From contig NZ_JAHVAA010000011.1 in assembly GCF_019264485.1 (NCBI RefSeq), forward strand, positions 124,001 through 188,000: 64,000 bases of DNA, written 5' to 3'. The notes beneath the pieces are model-generated. The model did not search any database. It was not told where the DNA came from and saw only the letters and a list, made by a program, of their open reading frames with translations. The stretch comes from Sediminibacterium sp. (lineage in GTDB: Bacteria; Bacteroidota; Bacteroidia; Chitinophagales; Chitinophagaceae). Position numbers and translations under genes: made by a program. Positions 44,034 through 53,706 of the stretch are shown here, in pieces. Each line of letters opens with the position of its first letter. The first letter of the stretch is position 1.

Positions 44034-45497
44034 ATGTCAGATAAGCAAAAGCAGTTAAGAAATGTATTCTGGTATTTACTGCCCGTTATAGTTGGAAATG
44101 CAATTCCAATTATAACATTACCTGTTTTTACCCGGTTGCTTTCTGTGGAAGATTATGGCATTTATGCACTTGCATTAGTGTATGCAATATTTGTAAACGG
44201 AATATCTAATTTTGGTCTTTCTGTCGGCTACGAACGAAACTTCTTTGAAAACAAAAATGATCAACAAAGGGCGGGATTGTTATACACCACATTAACGTTT
44301 GTAATCTCTGCGTACATTTTTTTTGCTGCACTAACTTTCATTTTCAGGACCCCGCTTTCAAAACTTATTATAGGTTCTCCGGAATATGGTCATATTCTTT
44401 TTATAGCATATGTTGCTACAGGTATGACTGCGTTAAAAACCTACTTTTTAACCTATTTCAAGAATACGGGAAATGCAAGATTATATGTCTGGTATACAAT
44501 CGATGAAAATCTTACAACTGTATTGTTCTCATGGGTCATGATTAAGTACTTTGGATTGGGTGTAGCAGGGCTGTTGTGGGGGCAGCTACTGGCAAGTGCT
44601 ATTGTATTTATGCTTTTGAGTATACGTTTTTTAAGAAAACTGCCTTTTAATCTCGATTTTATATCATTCAAAAATTCTCTCAGACTTAGTTTACCATTAA
44701 CACCTAGGATTTTTTTTGGTGTGATTGGTAATCAGTTCGATAAATACATGATAGGATTATTAAATACAGTTGGTGGTGTAGGTGTATATAACCTTGGGCA
44801 AAAAATTGCAAATGTAACTTTTACATTTATGACAGCAATACAGAATGTTTTCACGCCTCAGGTATATAAAAAAATGTTTAATGAAGGAGAGTCAGGGAGA
44901 GAATCCATCGGACGTTACTTAACGCCTTTCCTCTACGTATCTGTGGCCGGTGGGCTGATACTGTCATTATTTGCAGAGGAACTTGTCGTTATTCTGACAC
45001 CCGAATCTTACCATGGTGCAATAAGTATAGTTACTATCTTTTCTTTGTTATATATCACTTATTTTTTTGGCAAACAGCCACAGCTTATATATGCAAAAAA
45101 AACAGGCATTACTTCTTTGCTGACATTGCTTAGTATTGTGCTGAATATTCTCATCAATATTCCATTCATCTATGTATGGGGGGTAGAAGGTGCTGCATGG
45201 GGTTCTTTGGTAGCTGGTATTATTTCAGGTGGAATAGCTTTCAGGGTATCTCAAAAATACTACAGGATCGCCTGGGAATATCATAAACTGATTCTTATAC
45301 TTGGTTCTTTTTTTGTTTTTGCACTGCTGTCATTATTCCTTATGCGGCAACAAGTTATGTATGAACTAAGGATATCGGCCAAAGTGATATTTGTAATTCT
45401 CTTTGTGCTCATAGGCTACAGGCTAAAAATTGTTTCAAGAGATAATATACTGTTGATAAAGCAACTTTTTACAAAAGCTAAAATAAACAGTATCTGA
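44034..45497 (+). CDS. wzx: Oligosaccharide flippase (Wzx-like)
   Basis: A 487-residue, strongly hydrophobic inner-membrane protein with about 12-14 transmembrane helices and the MOP-superfamily N-terminus NVFWYLLPVIVGNAIPIITLPVFTRLLS split over TM1. The charged LPLTPRIFFGVIGNQFDKYMIG motif is typical of polysaccharide flippases. It would move lipid-linked repeat units to the periplasm, where the Wzy-like protein at 57998 polymerises them. The presence of Wzx, Wzy, Wzz and Wza marks a Wzy-dependent pathway. Confidence 0.9.
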   Translation: MSDKQKQLRNVFWYLLPVIVGNAIPIITLPVFTRLLSVEDYGIYALALVYAIFVNGISNFGLSVGYERNFFENKNDQQRAGLLYTTLTFVISAYIFFAALTFIFRTPLSKLIIGSPEYGHILFIAYVATGMTALKTYFLTYFKNTGNARLYVWYTIDENLTTVLFSWVMIKYFGLGVAGLLWGQLLASAIVFMLLSIRFLRKLPFNLDFISFKNSLRLSLPLTPRIFFGVIGNQFDKYMIGLLNTVGGVGVYNLGQKIANVTFTFMTAIQNVFTPQVYKKMFNEGESGRESIGRYLTPFLYVSVAGGLILSLFAEELVVILTPESYHGAISIVTIFSLLYITYFFGKQPQLIYAKKTGITSLLTLLSIVLNILINIPFIYVWGVEGAAWGSLVAGIISGGIAFRVSQKYYRIAWEYHKLILILGSFFVFALLSLFLMRQQVMYELRISAKVIFVILFVLIGYRLKIVSRDNILLIKQLFTKAKINSI

Positions 45498-45533
45498 CCT
45501 GCGGGTGTAAATGATAAAGCATATCCATAAGTG

Positions 45534-47207
45534 ATGATCAGCTTACTGAATAAACTAACACAATTACCTTTTTTCCGGAAGAAAAAAAAGGCACTTATCA
45601 GGCAGTATATGCGTGGTTTTCAGGTGTTAAAAAAAAATGATGAACTGGATATTATTTCTGTTGTAAAAGAGGACATGAGCAGAACATCACTGGGGATTAC
45701 AAAACAAAATACTGTTCCTCTCATTTTTGGATCAGCGGTGAATGATCCCGACTTGGTTATGCGTCAGTTTCTTATAGTTAAAATACTGACAGTAGAATTC
45801 AATAAAAGTGTCTTATTGGCGGTATTAAATCATAAGCGTGAGATCAGACACCCACTTCCCAAAGAGTGGAGGAATATTCTTGAGAAACATGGTTTTGTAG
45901 TAAATACATGGTACAATAAAATAAGATGGGCATTCTTTGTTTTAACATATATGGCATCTGGCTGGACTTCAGTATTGTTGTATCTATGGAAATCTGCCGG
46001 ATACTTGTTTACAAAAGAACCATTGCATGAACCATACGCATATTTTCAAACAATTGCCGGAAATAATTTCCCGGTCAAACATACGGATAACAGACAAAGC
46101 CATGATATTATCAGTTGGTACAGTCAATGGAATGGTAAACCAGCTACTGTTAAAAATTTTGCCCACAGTGTTACTGACATCCCAAAAGACAGGATTACGG
46201 AAAATACTCTATTTATGCCTTTCCCATATCCTTACCTGCACTCAATAAGTCAGATTATGAGATATATGACTTGGGGGATTCTGGCTTCGCTATATTCACT
46301 TTTTGATGTTTTTCGTGGGAAAAGCTGGCATGCGTTGTTATTGCGTGAATCTTCAAAATCTAATATAGTCAGATTGCTTGGGCAGAAAACATTGGCAAAG
46401 GATTATCTACTGCATAATTCAAACCATATCTTTAGACCACTTTGGACTTATGAAGCTGAAAAAAAAGGGTCCCGGATTTTGTTTTATTTTTATTCAACAA
46501 ATTGCGAAACATTTAAAACCAGTGCAGGATACCCTTTGCAGGAACATACGTGGCATGTAATGAGTTGGAGCAATTATCTTGTGTGGGATAAATATCAGGC
46601 TGATTTTATCAGAAGATGCGTAGGAGACCAAAGCAATAATATTCATATTGTTGGCCCTATATGGTTCAGCACATCAGTTAAAAAAATTCCTGCTATAGAT
46701 TCCGGGAGAGCAATAGCTGTTTTCGATGTACAACCCATGCGCGACTCGTATTATTGTATATTAGGCCAATCCAATGGCTACAACACACCTCATATTGTGA
46801 ACCAGTTGTTGAGTGATGTAACTGAGACACTTTTAAAACGGGATTTTACCATTTTGTTTAAACGCAAAAGAAACATTGGCAACCTGGTGCATAAAAAATA
46901 TTTCAGGCTTGTTGAAAAATTAAATACCAATAAATCTTTTATCGCTGTAGACCCTGAGTTAGATGCCGTCAGACTTATTGAAACCTCTGCAGCTGTAATT
47001 TCTATGCCTTTTACTTCTACAGCTATTTTGGGTAAGGAATTAGGTAAACCATCTGTCTATTATGATCCATTCGGACAAATACAAAAGGATGATAGAGCAG
47101 CGCATGGTATCAAAGTAATAGTCGGAAAAAGAGAATTGAATCAATGGTTGGATGAAATTTTCCATGTTATAAAAGAAGATAATACAACCATGAGTAAAAC
47201 AAGTTAA
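45534..47207 (+). CDS. Putative GT-B surface-polysaccharide transferase, unassigned family
   Basis: A 557-residue protein with no signal peptide; a hydrophobic patch near 140-165 may associate with the membrane. The C-terminal part resembles capsule/CMP-sugar transferases: ETSAAVISMPFTSTAILG (donor-phosphate loop) followed by KELGKPSVYYDPFG. This recalls polysialyltransferase-like and CDP-alcohol-transferring GT-B enzymes. It may therefore transfer a nonulosonate, but this is inference. ATG 45534 is preferred over the GTG one codon earlier. Compare the similar-sized protein at 54362. Confidence 0.6.
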   Translation: MISLLNKLTQLPFFRKKKKALIRQYMRGFQVLKKNDELDIISVVKEDMSRTSLGITKQNTVPLIFGSAVNDPDLVMRQFLIVKILTVEFNKSVLLAVLNHKREIRHPLPKEWRNILEKHGFVVNTWYNKIRWAFFVLTYMASGWTSVLLYLWKSAGYLFTKEPLHEPYAYFQTIAGNNFPVKHTDNRQSHDIISWYSQWNGKPATVKNFAHSVTDIPKDRITENTLFMPFPYPYLHSISQIMRYMTWGILASLYSLFDVFRGKSWHALLLRESSKSNIVRLLGQKTLAKDYLLHNSNHIFRPLWTYEAEKKGSRILFYFYSTNCETFKTSAGYPLQEHTWHVMSWSNYLVWDKYQADFIRRCVGDQSNNIHIVGPIWFSTSVKKIPAIDSGRAIAVFDVQPMRDSYYCILGQSNGYNTPHIVNQLLSDVTETLLKRDFTILFKRKRNIGNLVHKKYFRLVEKLNTNKSFIAVDPELDAVRLIETSAAVISMPFTSTAILGKELGKPSVYYDPFGQIQKDDRAAHGIKVIVGKRELNQWLDEIFHVIKEDNTTMSKTS

Positions 47208-47228
47208 TAACCCACCCGTAAAATAAAT

Positions 47229-48041
47229 ATGCAACACAAACAATCTGTATTTGTCAGAATCATTCGAAAGATAGCAGGACTATTAAATGTCAATGATTTT
47301 TTTCTGAACTTAATCCGGAATAGAAAAAAAAGAATTGTTTATAATCAGATAGAATACACATTTTCCACACCGAATAGCCTTTGTCTGATACGAGCAAATA
47401 CTTTTGCAACTAAAGAACCGGAGACATTAAAATGGATTGATGGATTTGCACCCGGGTCTGTTTTATGGGATATTGGTGCAAACGTAGGCCTTTACTCAAT
47501 TTATGCAGCAAAATCGAAAGAATGTGTGGTGTATTCTTTCGAACCATCTGTTTTTAATCTTGAGGTGCTTGCAAGAAATATCAGTCTCAACGACGTTGGG
47601 AAATATATCACTGTGATGCCATTTGCATTGAATGACAAAATGGGAAGAGGGGACCTTAGTATGAGCTCGGATAATTGGGGTGGGGCCCTTTCTACTTTTG
47701 ACAAATCCTATGGTATGGATGGCAAAGAATTCAATGTGGTTTTTAAATACCCGATGTTCTCAATGGCTATGGATGATCTGGTTAACAAACTTGGTTTTAC
47801 ATATCCTGATTATATTAAATTAGACGTAGATGGTATCGAGCAATTGATACTTGCTGGTGGAACAAATGTGTTATCGAAAGTTAAAGGGGTACTCATTGAA
47901 TTACCCGATCTTTGGCCAGAACAAACTAGAATTTGTGAAGACTTCTTGCAAAAAGCCGGGTTAAAAAAAGTGCTCAAGAACGTATGGCATCCTAAAGACA
48001 ATCCATATGGTTCTGCAAACCAGATTTGGCAACGCATATAA
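47229..48041 (+). CDS. FkbM family methyltransferase
   Basis: A 270-residue SAM-dependent methyltransferase. The SAM loop is VLWDIGANVGLYSIYA, with the acidic Glu in YSFEPSVFNLEVL, LDVDGIEQLILAGG as the FkbM post-motif, and a C-terminal KNVWHP. It probably O-methylates a sugar of the repeat unit. It follows the putative transferase by 21 nt. Confidence 0.88.
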   Translation: MQHKQSVFVRIIRKIAGLLNVNDFFLNLIRNRKKRIVYNQIEYTFSTPNSLCLIRANTFATKEPETLKWIDGFAPGSVLWDIGANVGLYSIYAAKSKECVVYSFEPSVFNLEVLARNISLNDVGKYITVMPFALNDKMGRGDLSMSSDNWGGALSTFDKSYGMDGKEFNVVFKYPMFSMAMDDLVNKLGFTYPDYIKLDVDGIEQLILAGGTNVLSKVKGVLIELPDLWPEQTRICEDFLQKAGLKKVLKNVWHPKDNPYGSANQIWQRI

Positions 48042-48077
48042 TCGTATAGCGACAGTTCTAATCTAACGAGTAGCGAA

Positions 48078-48713
48078 ATGAATAAGCTTAAGATAATAGT
48101 AAAATTATTCAGGAAAGATGATTTTCGTTTCTTCTGTTATCAAAAATATTCCCTCTTACTGGGGAAAATATCAACTCATATCAGCCTTCTCTTTTATGGG
48201 AAAAGATTGAAAATTACCCGACCGTTCAATGTTTGGGGGAAAATACGTTTTGCAATACTCGGCGAGGGAAAGATTACTATCGGAAAATATTTGCATGCGG
48301 TATCAGCTCGTAAGCGTTCTGTTATAACACTTTTTACACCCTGCCACATTTCGTTGATCGGAGATGCAACGATAACTATCGGCAATAATGTAAGCCTTAA
48401 TGGAACTACCATTACTTCTCGGGCATCTGTTTCGATAGGCGACAATACACAAATAGGCCCCAATACCATTATTATGGATTTTGACGGACATCCCGTATGG
48501 CCTCCAGAAGACCGATGGGAAAAAAAAGGACCTGCAGCACCCGTAGTGATTGAAAATGATGTATGGATCGGGATGAATTGTTTGATTCTGAAGGGCGTAA
48601 AAATTGGTCACGGTTCTGTTATAGCTGCGGGTAGTGTGGTTACAAAAAATGTAGAACCTGAATCCATTTATGGAGGTAACCCTGCAAAGAGAATTAAAAG
48701 TATTATCCCATAA
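48078..48713 (+). CDS. Hexapeptide-repeat O-acetyltransferase
   Basis: A 211-residue left-handed beta-helix acyltransferase. Hexapeptide repeats run from about 95 to 200 ([49 protein letters not shown]), and the family ending is [12 protein letters not shown]. The catalytic His is likely in FDGHPVW. It would acetylate a sugar hydroxyl using acetyl-CoA. The N-terminal 80 residues are basic. Confidence 0.88.
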   Translation: MNKLKIIVKLFRKDDFRFFCYQKYSLLLGKISTHISLLFYGKRLKITRPFNVWGKIRFAILGEGKITIGKYLHAVSARKRSVITLFTPCHISLIGDATITIGNNVSLNGTTITSRASVSIGDNTQIGPNTIIMDFDGHPVWPPEDRWEKKGPAAPVVIENDVWIGMNCLILKGVKIGHGSVIAAGSVVTKNVEPESIYGGNPAKRIKSIIP

Positions 48714-48760
48714 TTATAGATAATATGTCTAATTAAGTTGCTAATCAAATGAAATAATTT

Positions 48761-49510
48761 ATGGATAATTCTCAAAAAATAGAGCGCCCTTATACATTAG
48801 GTTCATGGATAACAATTGGCCATCCATCGATAGCAGAAGTTATGGCAGATGCAGGATTTGATTGGTTATGTATCGATCTGGAACATTCTGTTACTGATTA
48901 TGCAGAGGCGCAGCAATTAATCATGGCAATTCAAGGTCGCGGATTAAAAGCATTTGTGAGGGTAGGTGAAAATAATACACGGATTATCAAGAGAATACTG
49001 GATGCAGGTGCGGATGGTATAATTGTGCCTAGTGTTAATTCGGCAGAAGAGGCCAAAAAAGCTGTAATGGCGCTTAAATACCCGCCTATCGGTGCAAGGG
49101 GAGTAGGTCTGGCCCGTGCACAGGGGTATGGATTTGGATTTGAAAAATACAAGACAGAGATTGCGAATGAGATTAAACTGATCGTTCAGATCGAACACTA
49201 TAAAGCTATTGAAGAGCTTGATTTAATTCTGCAGGTGGAAGGGGTTGATGGAACCTTTATCGGTCCTTATGATCTGTCTGGTTCAATGGGTAAACCAGGA
49301 AACTGGGACGATCCGGAAGTAATAGAAATATTAAACAGGTATGAAGTAATTGCCAAAAAGTATAATAAGCTAATAGGCTTTCATGTAGTACCGCCAGATT
49401 ATTCATTAGTGATAGAAAAAGTGAAAAAAGGCTACAATTTTATTGCATTCAGCTTCGATGCTAATTTTATGGGTCAAATGATCCGTGATCAATTAAAACT
49501 AAGGAAATAG
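48761..49510 (+). CDS. HpcH/HpaI family class II pyruvate aldolase
   Basis: A 249-residue TIM-barrel aldolase. It has DWLCIDLEHSVTDY, the catalytic Arg in AFVRVGEN, DGIIVPSVNSAEEA, GARGVGLARAQGYG, IVQIEHYKAIE (metal Glu) and GTFIGPYDLSGSMG (metal Asp). These enzymes reversibly join pyruvate and an aldehyde into a 2-keto-3-deoxy acid. It lies 1 nt upstream of a KdsB-like cytidylyltransferase, so the product may be a 3-deoxy-ulosonate destined for CMP activation; no PEP-dependent synthase sits in this cassette. The direction and aldehyde are unknown. Confidence 0.88.
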   Translation: MDNSQKIERPYTLGSWITIGHPSIAEVMADAGFDWLCIDLEHSVTDYAEAQQLIMAIQGRGLKAFVRVGENNTRIIKRILDAGADGIIVPSVNSAEEAKKAVMALKYPPIGARGVGLARAQGYGFGFEKYKTEIANEIKLIVQIEHYKAIEELDLILQVEGVDGTFIGPYDLSGSMGKPGNWDDPEVIEILNRYEVIAKKYNKLIGFHVVPPDYSLVIEKVKKGYNFIAFSFDANFMGQMIRDQLKLRK

Positions 49511-49511
49511 T

Positions 49512-50291
49512 ATGAAAATTCTTGGAGTTGTTCCAGCTCGAATGGCCGCAAGCAGGTTTCCCGATAAACCTATGAAGCAGATACTCGGTATGCCTATGGT
49601 TGAGCATTGTTACCTGAGAAGTGCCATGTGCCCCTTACTTGATGAAATAGTTGTTGCTACCTGTGATTCGTCAATTTATAATTACATCACGGATAGTGGT
49701 GGGAAAGCTGTAATGACTTCAGACCAGCATGAAAGGGCTACCGAAAGAACAGCCGAGGCACTTCTGGTGCTGGAAAAAGCGAATCCCGATCATAAATATG
49801 ATATCATAGTTATGATACAGGGTGATGAACCTCTGATTGATCCTGAAATGATCAGCCAGGTGGTAAAACCTCTTCTTGACGGCAAAAGACAGGTTTCTAA
49901 TCTCATGGTGTCTTTAGCAACCAAGGAAGAAGTAACCAATCCTAATAACGTAAAAGTGGTTACTGATGTTAATGGCAATGCATTGTATATGTCAAGAGAA
50001 CCAATTCCTTCAAAAGAAAAGTTCAAAGGACAGATTAATTATTTCCGTCAGCTAGGTCTTATTGCCTTTACTAGGGAAGCATTACTAAGATTCATCGCTT
50101 TACAGCCATCGGAACTTGAAAAAATAGAGTCTGTTGATATGAATCGTTTTCTTGAGAATGGCGTCTCTATTTGCATGGTTGAAACTAAGTTTGAGGTCGA
50201 TGCAGTTGATACACCGGAAGATTTAGTTCGTGTGGAAGAAAAAATGAAAAAAGATACATTGTACAAGAAATATAAAGAATCGATTTCATGA
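49512..50291 (+). CDS. KdsB-like CMP-ulosonate synthetase
   Basis: A 259-residue cytidylyltransferase of the 3-deoxy-manno-octulosonate type. The nucleotide loop VVPARMAASRFPDKPMKQI is at the N-terminus, with TSDQHERATERTAEAL, VMIQGDEPLIDPEMI (metal Asp) and FEVDAVDTPEDL further on. It deviates from canonical KdsB (MAASRFPDKPM in place of the usual ASTRFPGKPL), so the substrate may be a Kdo analogue. The stop overlaps the next start by 4 nt (ATGA). Confidence 0.85.
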   Translation: MKILGVVPARMAASRFPDKPMKQILGMPMVEHCYLRSAMCPLLDEIVVATCDSSIYNYITDSGGKAVMTSDQHERATERTAEALLVLEKANPDHKYDIIVMIQGDEPLIDPEMISQVVKPLLDGKRQVSNLMVSLATKEEVTNPNNVKVVTDVNGNALYMSREPIPSKEKFKGQINYFRQLGLIAFTREALLRFIALQPSELEKIESVDMNRFLENGVSICMVETKFEVDAVDTPEDLVRVEEKMKKDTLYKKYKESIS

Positions 50292-51217
50292 AGGTAAAAG
50301 TTTCAAATGTGGCTTTCTCAAAGAATCTTTACCTGATTGATAAGTTGCAATCAGAGTTCCCGGATGCTGTTATAAATGATAAAGGGAAAAGGATGGGTAA
50401 AGACGAATTGATCAATTATTTTTCTGATGCTGAGGCTGCTATTGTGGGTTTGGAAACGATTGATGCCGATCTGCTCGATAAACTTCCGCAGCTTAAAATG
50501 ATTGCCAAGTTCGGTGTTGGTCTTGATAATATTGACTTGGAAGCCTGCAGGCAAAGGAATGTAACAGTTGGTTGGACAGGAGGTGTTAACAGACGATCTG
50601 TGGCTGAAATGACTCTTGGTTTTATGCTTGCATTATCTCGTAATCTTTTTTCTACATCCATCCAGCTTAAGGAAGGAAACTGGAACAAAAATGGCGGATT
50701 TCAGCTAACCGGGAAAACAATTGGTATTGTGGGATTTGGCCATATAGCCAGAGAATTGGTATTACTTTTAAAGCCCTTTAATTGTAATATCATCGTGAAT
50801 GATATCATTGATCTTTCGCCAGTTGCTTCAGCATATGGAGTATTGCCGGTTTCAAAAGAAGTGTTATACAGAGAAGCGGATATTATTACAGTACATACAC
50901 CGCTTACAGTCGATACAAAAGATCTCTTTAATATGCGTGTCTTTGAAATGATGAAGTCTTCATCGTTTCTTATCAATACGGCAAGGGGGGGGATTGTTAA
51001 TGAAGTTGATCTTAAGTCCGCCCTTCAACAAAAAAAGATAGCAGGAGCTGCATTGGATGTTTTTTATGAAGAGCCACCTGTAGATACTGAACTGTTACAG
51101 CTGCATAACCTGATTTGTACACCCCATACTGGAGGTAATTCATATGAGGCTGTGGTGGCAATGGGTATGTCGGCGTTAGAACATCTTGTCAATTATAAAA
51201 TAACCAGAAGCAAATAA
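50288..51217 (+). CDS. D-isomer-specific 2-hydroxyacid dehydrogenase
   Basis: A 309-residue NAD-dependent dehydrogenase of the phosphoglycerate dehydrogenase type. The cofactor motif is GIVGFGHIAREL, the catalytic Arg is in INTARGGIVNE, a Glu lies in FYEEPPVDTE, and the catalytic His is in CTPHTGG. It may act on the keto or hydroxy-acid group of an ulosonate precursor. It is coupled by ATGA to the CMP-synthetase gene, which ties it to that sugar and not to serine synthesis. Confidence 0.87.
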   Translation: MKVKVSNVAFSKNLYLIDKLQSEFPDAVINDKGKRMGKDELINYFSDAEAAIVGLETIDADLLDKLPQLKMIAKFGVGLDNIDLEACRQRNVTVGWTGGVNRRSVAEMTLGFMLALSRNLFSTSIQLKEGNWNKNGGFQLTGKTIGIVGFGHIARELVLLLKPFNCNIIVNDIIDLSPVASAYGVLPVSKEVLYREADIITVHTPLTVDTKDLFNMRVFEMMKSSSFLINTARGGIVNEVDLKSALQQKKIAGAALDVFYEEPPVDTELLQLHNLICTPHTGGNSYEAVVAMGMSALEHLVNYKITRSK

Positions 51218-51226
51218 TAATCTACA

Positions 51227-52267
51227 ATGGATAAATTAAAAGTGGGTATTGCAGGATATGGAATAGTCGGGAAAAGACGACATCAGTTTATTGATTCTCA
51301 TCCCTCATTGCAGGTAACTGCAATATGTGAACAGAATTTTACTGGTTCTTCAGTTGCACTGCCCGGTATATCCTGCTACAACAATTACAAGGAACTTCTT
51401 GAAAAAGAGCAATTAGATGTATTGTTTGTTTGCCTTACCAATAATATTGCAGCTGAGGTTACCATGGCTGCTTTAGAAAAACAACTGCATGTTTTCTGTG
51501 AAAAGCCGCCAGGAATGAATGTTGAAGAAATCAGAAATGTGATAGCAGTTGAAAAAAAATATCCGGACCTCAAATTAAAATACGGGTTTAATCACCGGTA
51601 CCATGATTCGGTAAAAGAGACACTTCGGATAATTCAATCGGGAGAGTTAGGGGAAGTAATTAACTTGCGTGGGGTATATGGGAAAAGCCGTATCATACCA
51701 TTCTCGGGAGGCTGGCGCTCAAAACGGGAGCTGGCAGGTGGTGGAATACTGCTGGATCAGGGAATACATATGGTGGATCTCATGCGCTTGTTTTGCGGGG
51801 AATTCGAACAGGTAAAAAGTTTTATATCCAATGATTTTTGGGGACACGATGTAGAAGATAATGCCTATGCTATCATGAAGGACCGGAAAGGACGAATAGC
51901 AATGCTTAATTCTTCTGCAACCCAATGGCAGCATAAGTTTAATCTGGAAATATCCCTTTCACAAGGCTACATAGAACTGCATGGTATATTATCAGGATCT
52001 AAAAGCTACGGAGAAGAAAAAATTGTTATTGGTCTTAGAGATGAAGAGTCGGATAACGGACAGATGGAGCAAAAAACCATCAAGTTTTTACAGGATAATT
52101 CATGGCGCGATGAAATCTTTGAATTTGCATCCGCTATCATAGAAAAAAAACCGATATTATCCGGGACTAGCTATGACGCACTTGAAACTATGAAGCTTGT
52201 TTTTAGTATATATTACAGCGATGAGGTATGGCGTAAACAATACAATATTAATAACCCAAATCAATAA
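51227..52267 (+). CDS. Gfo/Idh/MocA family oxidoreductase
   Basis: A 346-residue NAD(P)-dependent sugar oxidoreductase. The Rossmann loop is GIAGYGIVGKRRHQF, the family motif EKP is in VFCEKPPGMN, and the C-terminal sheet domain contains GGGILLDQGIHMVDLM with the catalytic Asp/His. It probably oxidises or reduces a sugar hydroxyl during synthesis of the second CMP-sugar. It starts 9 nt after the previous stop. Confidence 0.88.
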   Translation: MDKLKVGIAGYGIVGKRRHQFIDSHPSLQVTAICEQNFTGSSVALPGISCYNNYKELLEKEQLDVLFVCLTNNIAAEVTMAALEKQLHVFCEKPPGMNVEEIRNVIAVEKKYPDLKLKYGFNHRYHDSVKETLRIIQSGELGEVINLRGVYGKSRIIPFSGGWRSKRELAGGGILLDQGIHMVDLMRLFCGEFEQVKSFISNDFWGHDVEDNAYAIMKDRKGRIAMLNSSATQWQHKFNLEISLSQGYIELHGILSGSKSYGEEKIVIGLRDEESDNGQMEQKTIKFLQDNSWRDEIFEFASAIIEKKPILSGTSYDALETMKLVFSIYYSDEVWRKQYNINNPNQ

Positions 52268-52277
52268 TTGAAATAGT

Positions 52278-52916
52278 ATGAATAATCTGGACAGAATTTA
52301 CCGCGAAAATCCTACTGAAATAGCTTCTTTCAGTAAAGGATACTGTGATTACCTGATAACCCTTTTACAAAAACTGGATCATAAGCAGTTAGCAGATTGT
52401 TTTCAGCAGATGGAGGAAGCAAGACAAAACGGCAACACAATTTTTGTAATAGGAAATGGAGGATCTGCATCAACTGCATCTCATATCGGGAATGATTTTG
52501 GACTCGCAGTGTTAAAGAAAACAAACAAAAGTGTTAATAAGTCTTACAGGGTACTTGCACTGACCGATAATATGTCGGTTATCTCTGCAATCGGTAACGA
52601 CAGTACCTATAATAATATTTTTTTAGATCAATTAAAAGTTCATTATCGCACAGGGGATAAACTCATCGTTATTTCTGCTAGTGGGAATTCTCCCAACTTA
52701 GTGTCAGCTACAGAATGGGTTAAACAACAGGGTGGAATTGTAATTGGCTGGCTCGGCTTTGATGGCGGTAAACTAAAAGATATGGTAGACTTGCCGATCG
52801 TTATAACATCTCCCAAAGGCGAATATGCACCTGTGGAGGATATGCATCTGATTATTAACCATATCATTGTTACATGGATGCAGTTTCATGTTCTGAAAGA
52901 AGATAATCTCTTATAA
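52278..52916 (+). CDS. SIS-domain sugar isomerase (GmhA-like)
   Basis: A 212-residue SIS-domain protein resembling sedoheptulose-7-phosphate isomerase. The phosphosugar-binding segments are VIGNGGSASTASHIGNDF and VISASGNSPNLVSATEW, and PVEDMHLIINHIIVTWM is at the C-terminus. It would interconvert a phosphorylated ketose and aldose and so supply the aldehyde for the aldolase two kilobases upstream. No other heptose genes (gmhB, hldE) accompany it. Confidence 0.85.
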   Translation: MNNLDRIYRENPTEIASFSKGYCDYLITLLQKLDHKQLADCFQQMEEARQNGNTIFVIGNGGSASTASHIGNDFGLAVLKKTNKSVNKSYRVLALTDNMSVISAIGNDSTYNNIFLDQLKVHYRTGDKLIVISASGNSPNLVSATEWVKQQGGIVIGWLGFDGGKLKDMVDLPIVITSPKGEYAPVEDMHLIINHIIVTWMQFHVLKEDNLL

Positions 52917-52932
52917 TTAAATTAACGTTCTT

Positions 52933-53703
52933 TTGTTATCAGAAACACATATTGAGATTGCTAAAAATGCCTTGGATAAAGCCAGAACAATAGCTCTTAC
53001 ATACTTTAATAACCCTGGTATATTAAAGAATGAGTTCAAGGATATAAAAACACTTGTTGATCTGAAAATGAATGAGTGTCTAATTGAGGAGCTTTCTCGC
53101 ACAGGTTTCCCCATTCTTTCGGAAGAATCAGAATTGCAGAATGAAATATTTCCGGAATGTGGCTGGGTAATTGATCCATTGGATGGAACATTCAATTTTA
53201 CCAGAAAATTTCCCTGTGTAGGTATATCAATAGCATTCATGGAAAACCGAATTCCATCTTATGGCTTTGTTAAAGATATTTTCAACGATATCACTTACAG
53301 CTGTGAACCCAATAGGAAAGCAAATAAAAATGGATACGAGATGAACGTATCGGATGAATCGAAACTGGGTAATGCAATACTTGCAACCGGGTTTCCTTCT
53401 GGTAGCAATTACGAAACCAATGAATTATTGACTTTCATTTCAAACGTACAGGAGTTTAAAAAAATCAGGGCTATCGGTTGTGCAAGTCTTATGTTGTGTC
53501 TGGTAGCAGAAGGTATATTTGATGTGTATTATGAAAAAGGAATATACATTTGGGATGTTGCTGCCGGTCTTGCTTTAGTGCAGGCTGCAGGCGGTAAGTA
53601 TTTGCTTAAAGAAATGAGTGATCCCTTTAAATACGAAGTTGTGGCTTCCAATCCCTTAATTTTTCGTACAGCCTGTCAAAAATTAACAGGTAACCTCTCC
53701 TAA
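52933..53703 (+). CDS. Inositol-monophosphatase-family phosphatase, TTG start
   Basis: A 256-residue IMPase-fold phosphatase. Metal-binding residues are in LSEESE and VIDPLDGTFNFTRKFP, and WDVAAGLALVQAAGGK closes the active site. It would dephosphorylate the isomerase product or the aldolase product. The frame is closed upstream by TAA at 52918, and the first in-frame ATG (53067) would delete the N-terminal helices, so TTG at 52933 is the only good start, which is uncommon for this group. Confidence 0.86.
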   Translation: MLSETHIEIAKNALDKARTIALTYFNNPGILKNEFKDIKTLVDLKMNECLIEELSRTGFPILSEESELQNEIFPECGWVIDPLDGTFNFTRKFPCVGISIAFMENRIPSYGFVKDIFNDITYSCEPNRKANKNGYEMNVSDESKLGNAILATGFPSGSNYETNELLTFISNVQEFKKIRAIGCASLMLCLVAEGIFDVYYEKGIYIWDVAAGLALVQAAGGKYLLKEMSDPFKYEVVASNPLIFRTACQKLTGNLS

Positions 53704-53706
53704 TTT

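Noticed and set aside
51227..52916. LPS heptose pathway (gmhA with partners)
   Set aside because: Although the SIS protein is GmhA-like, no heptose kinase, adenylyltransferase or epimerase is nearby; the aldolase-CMP context fits better.
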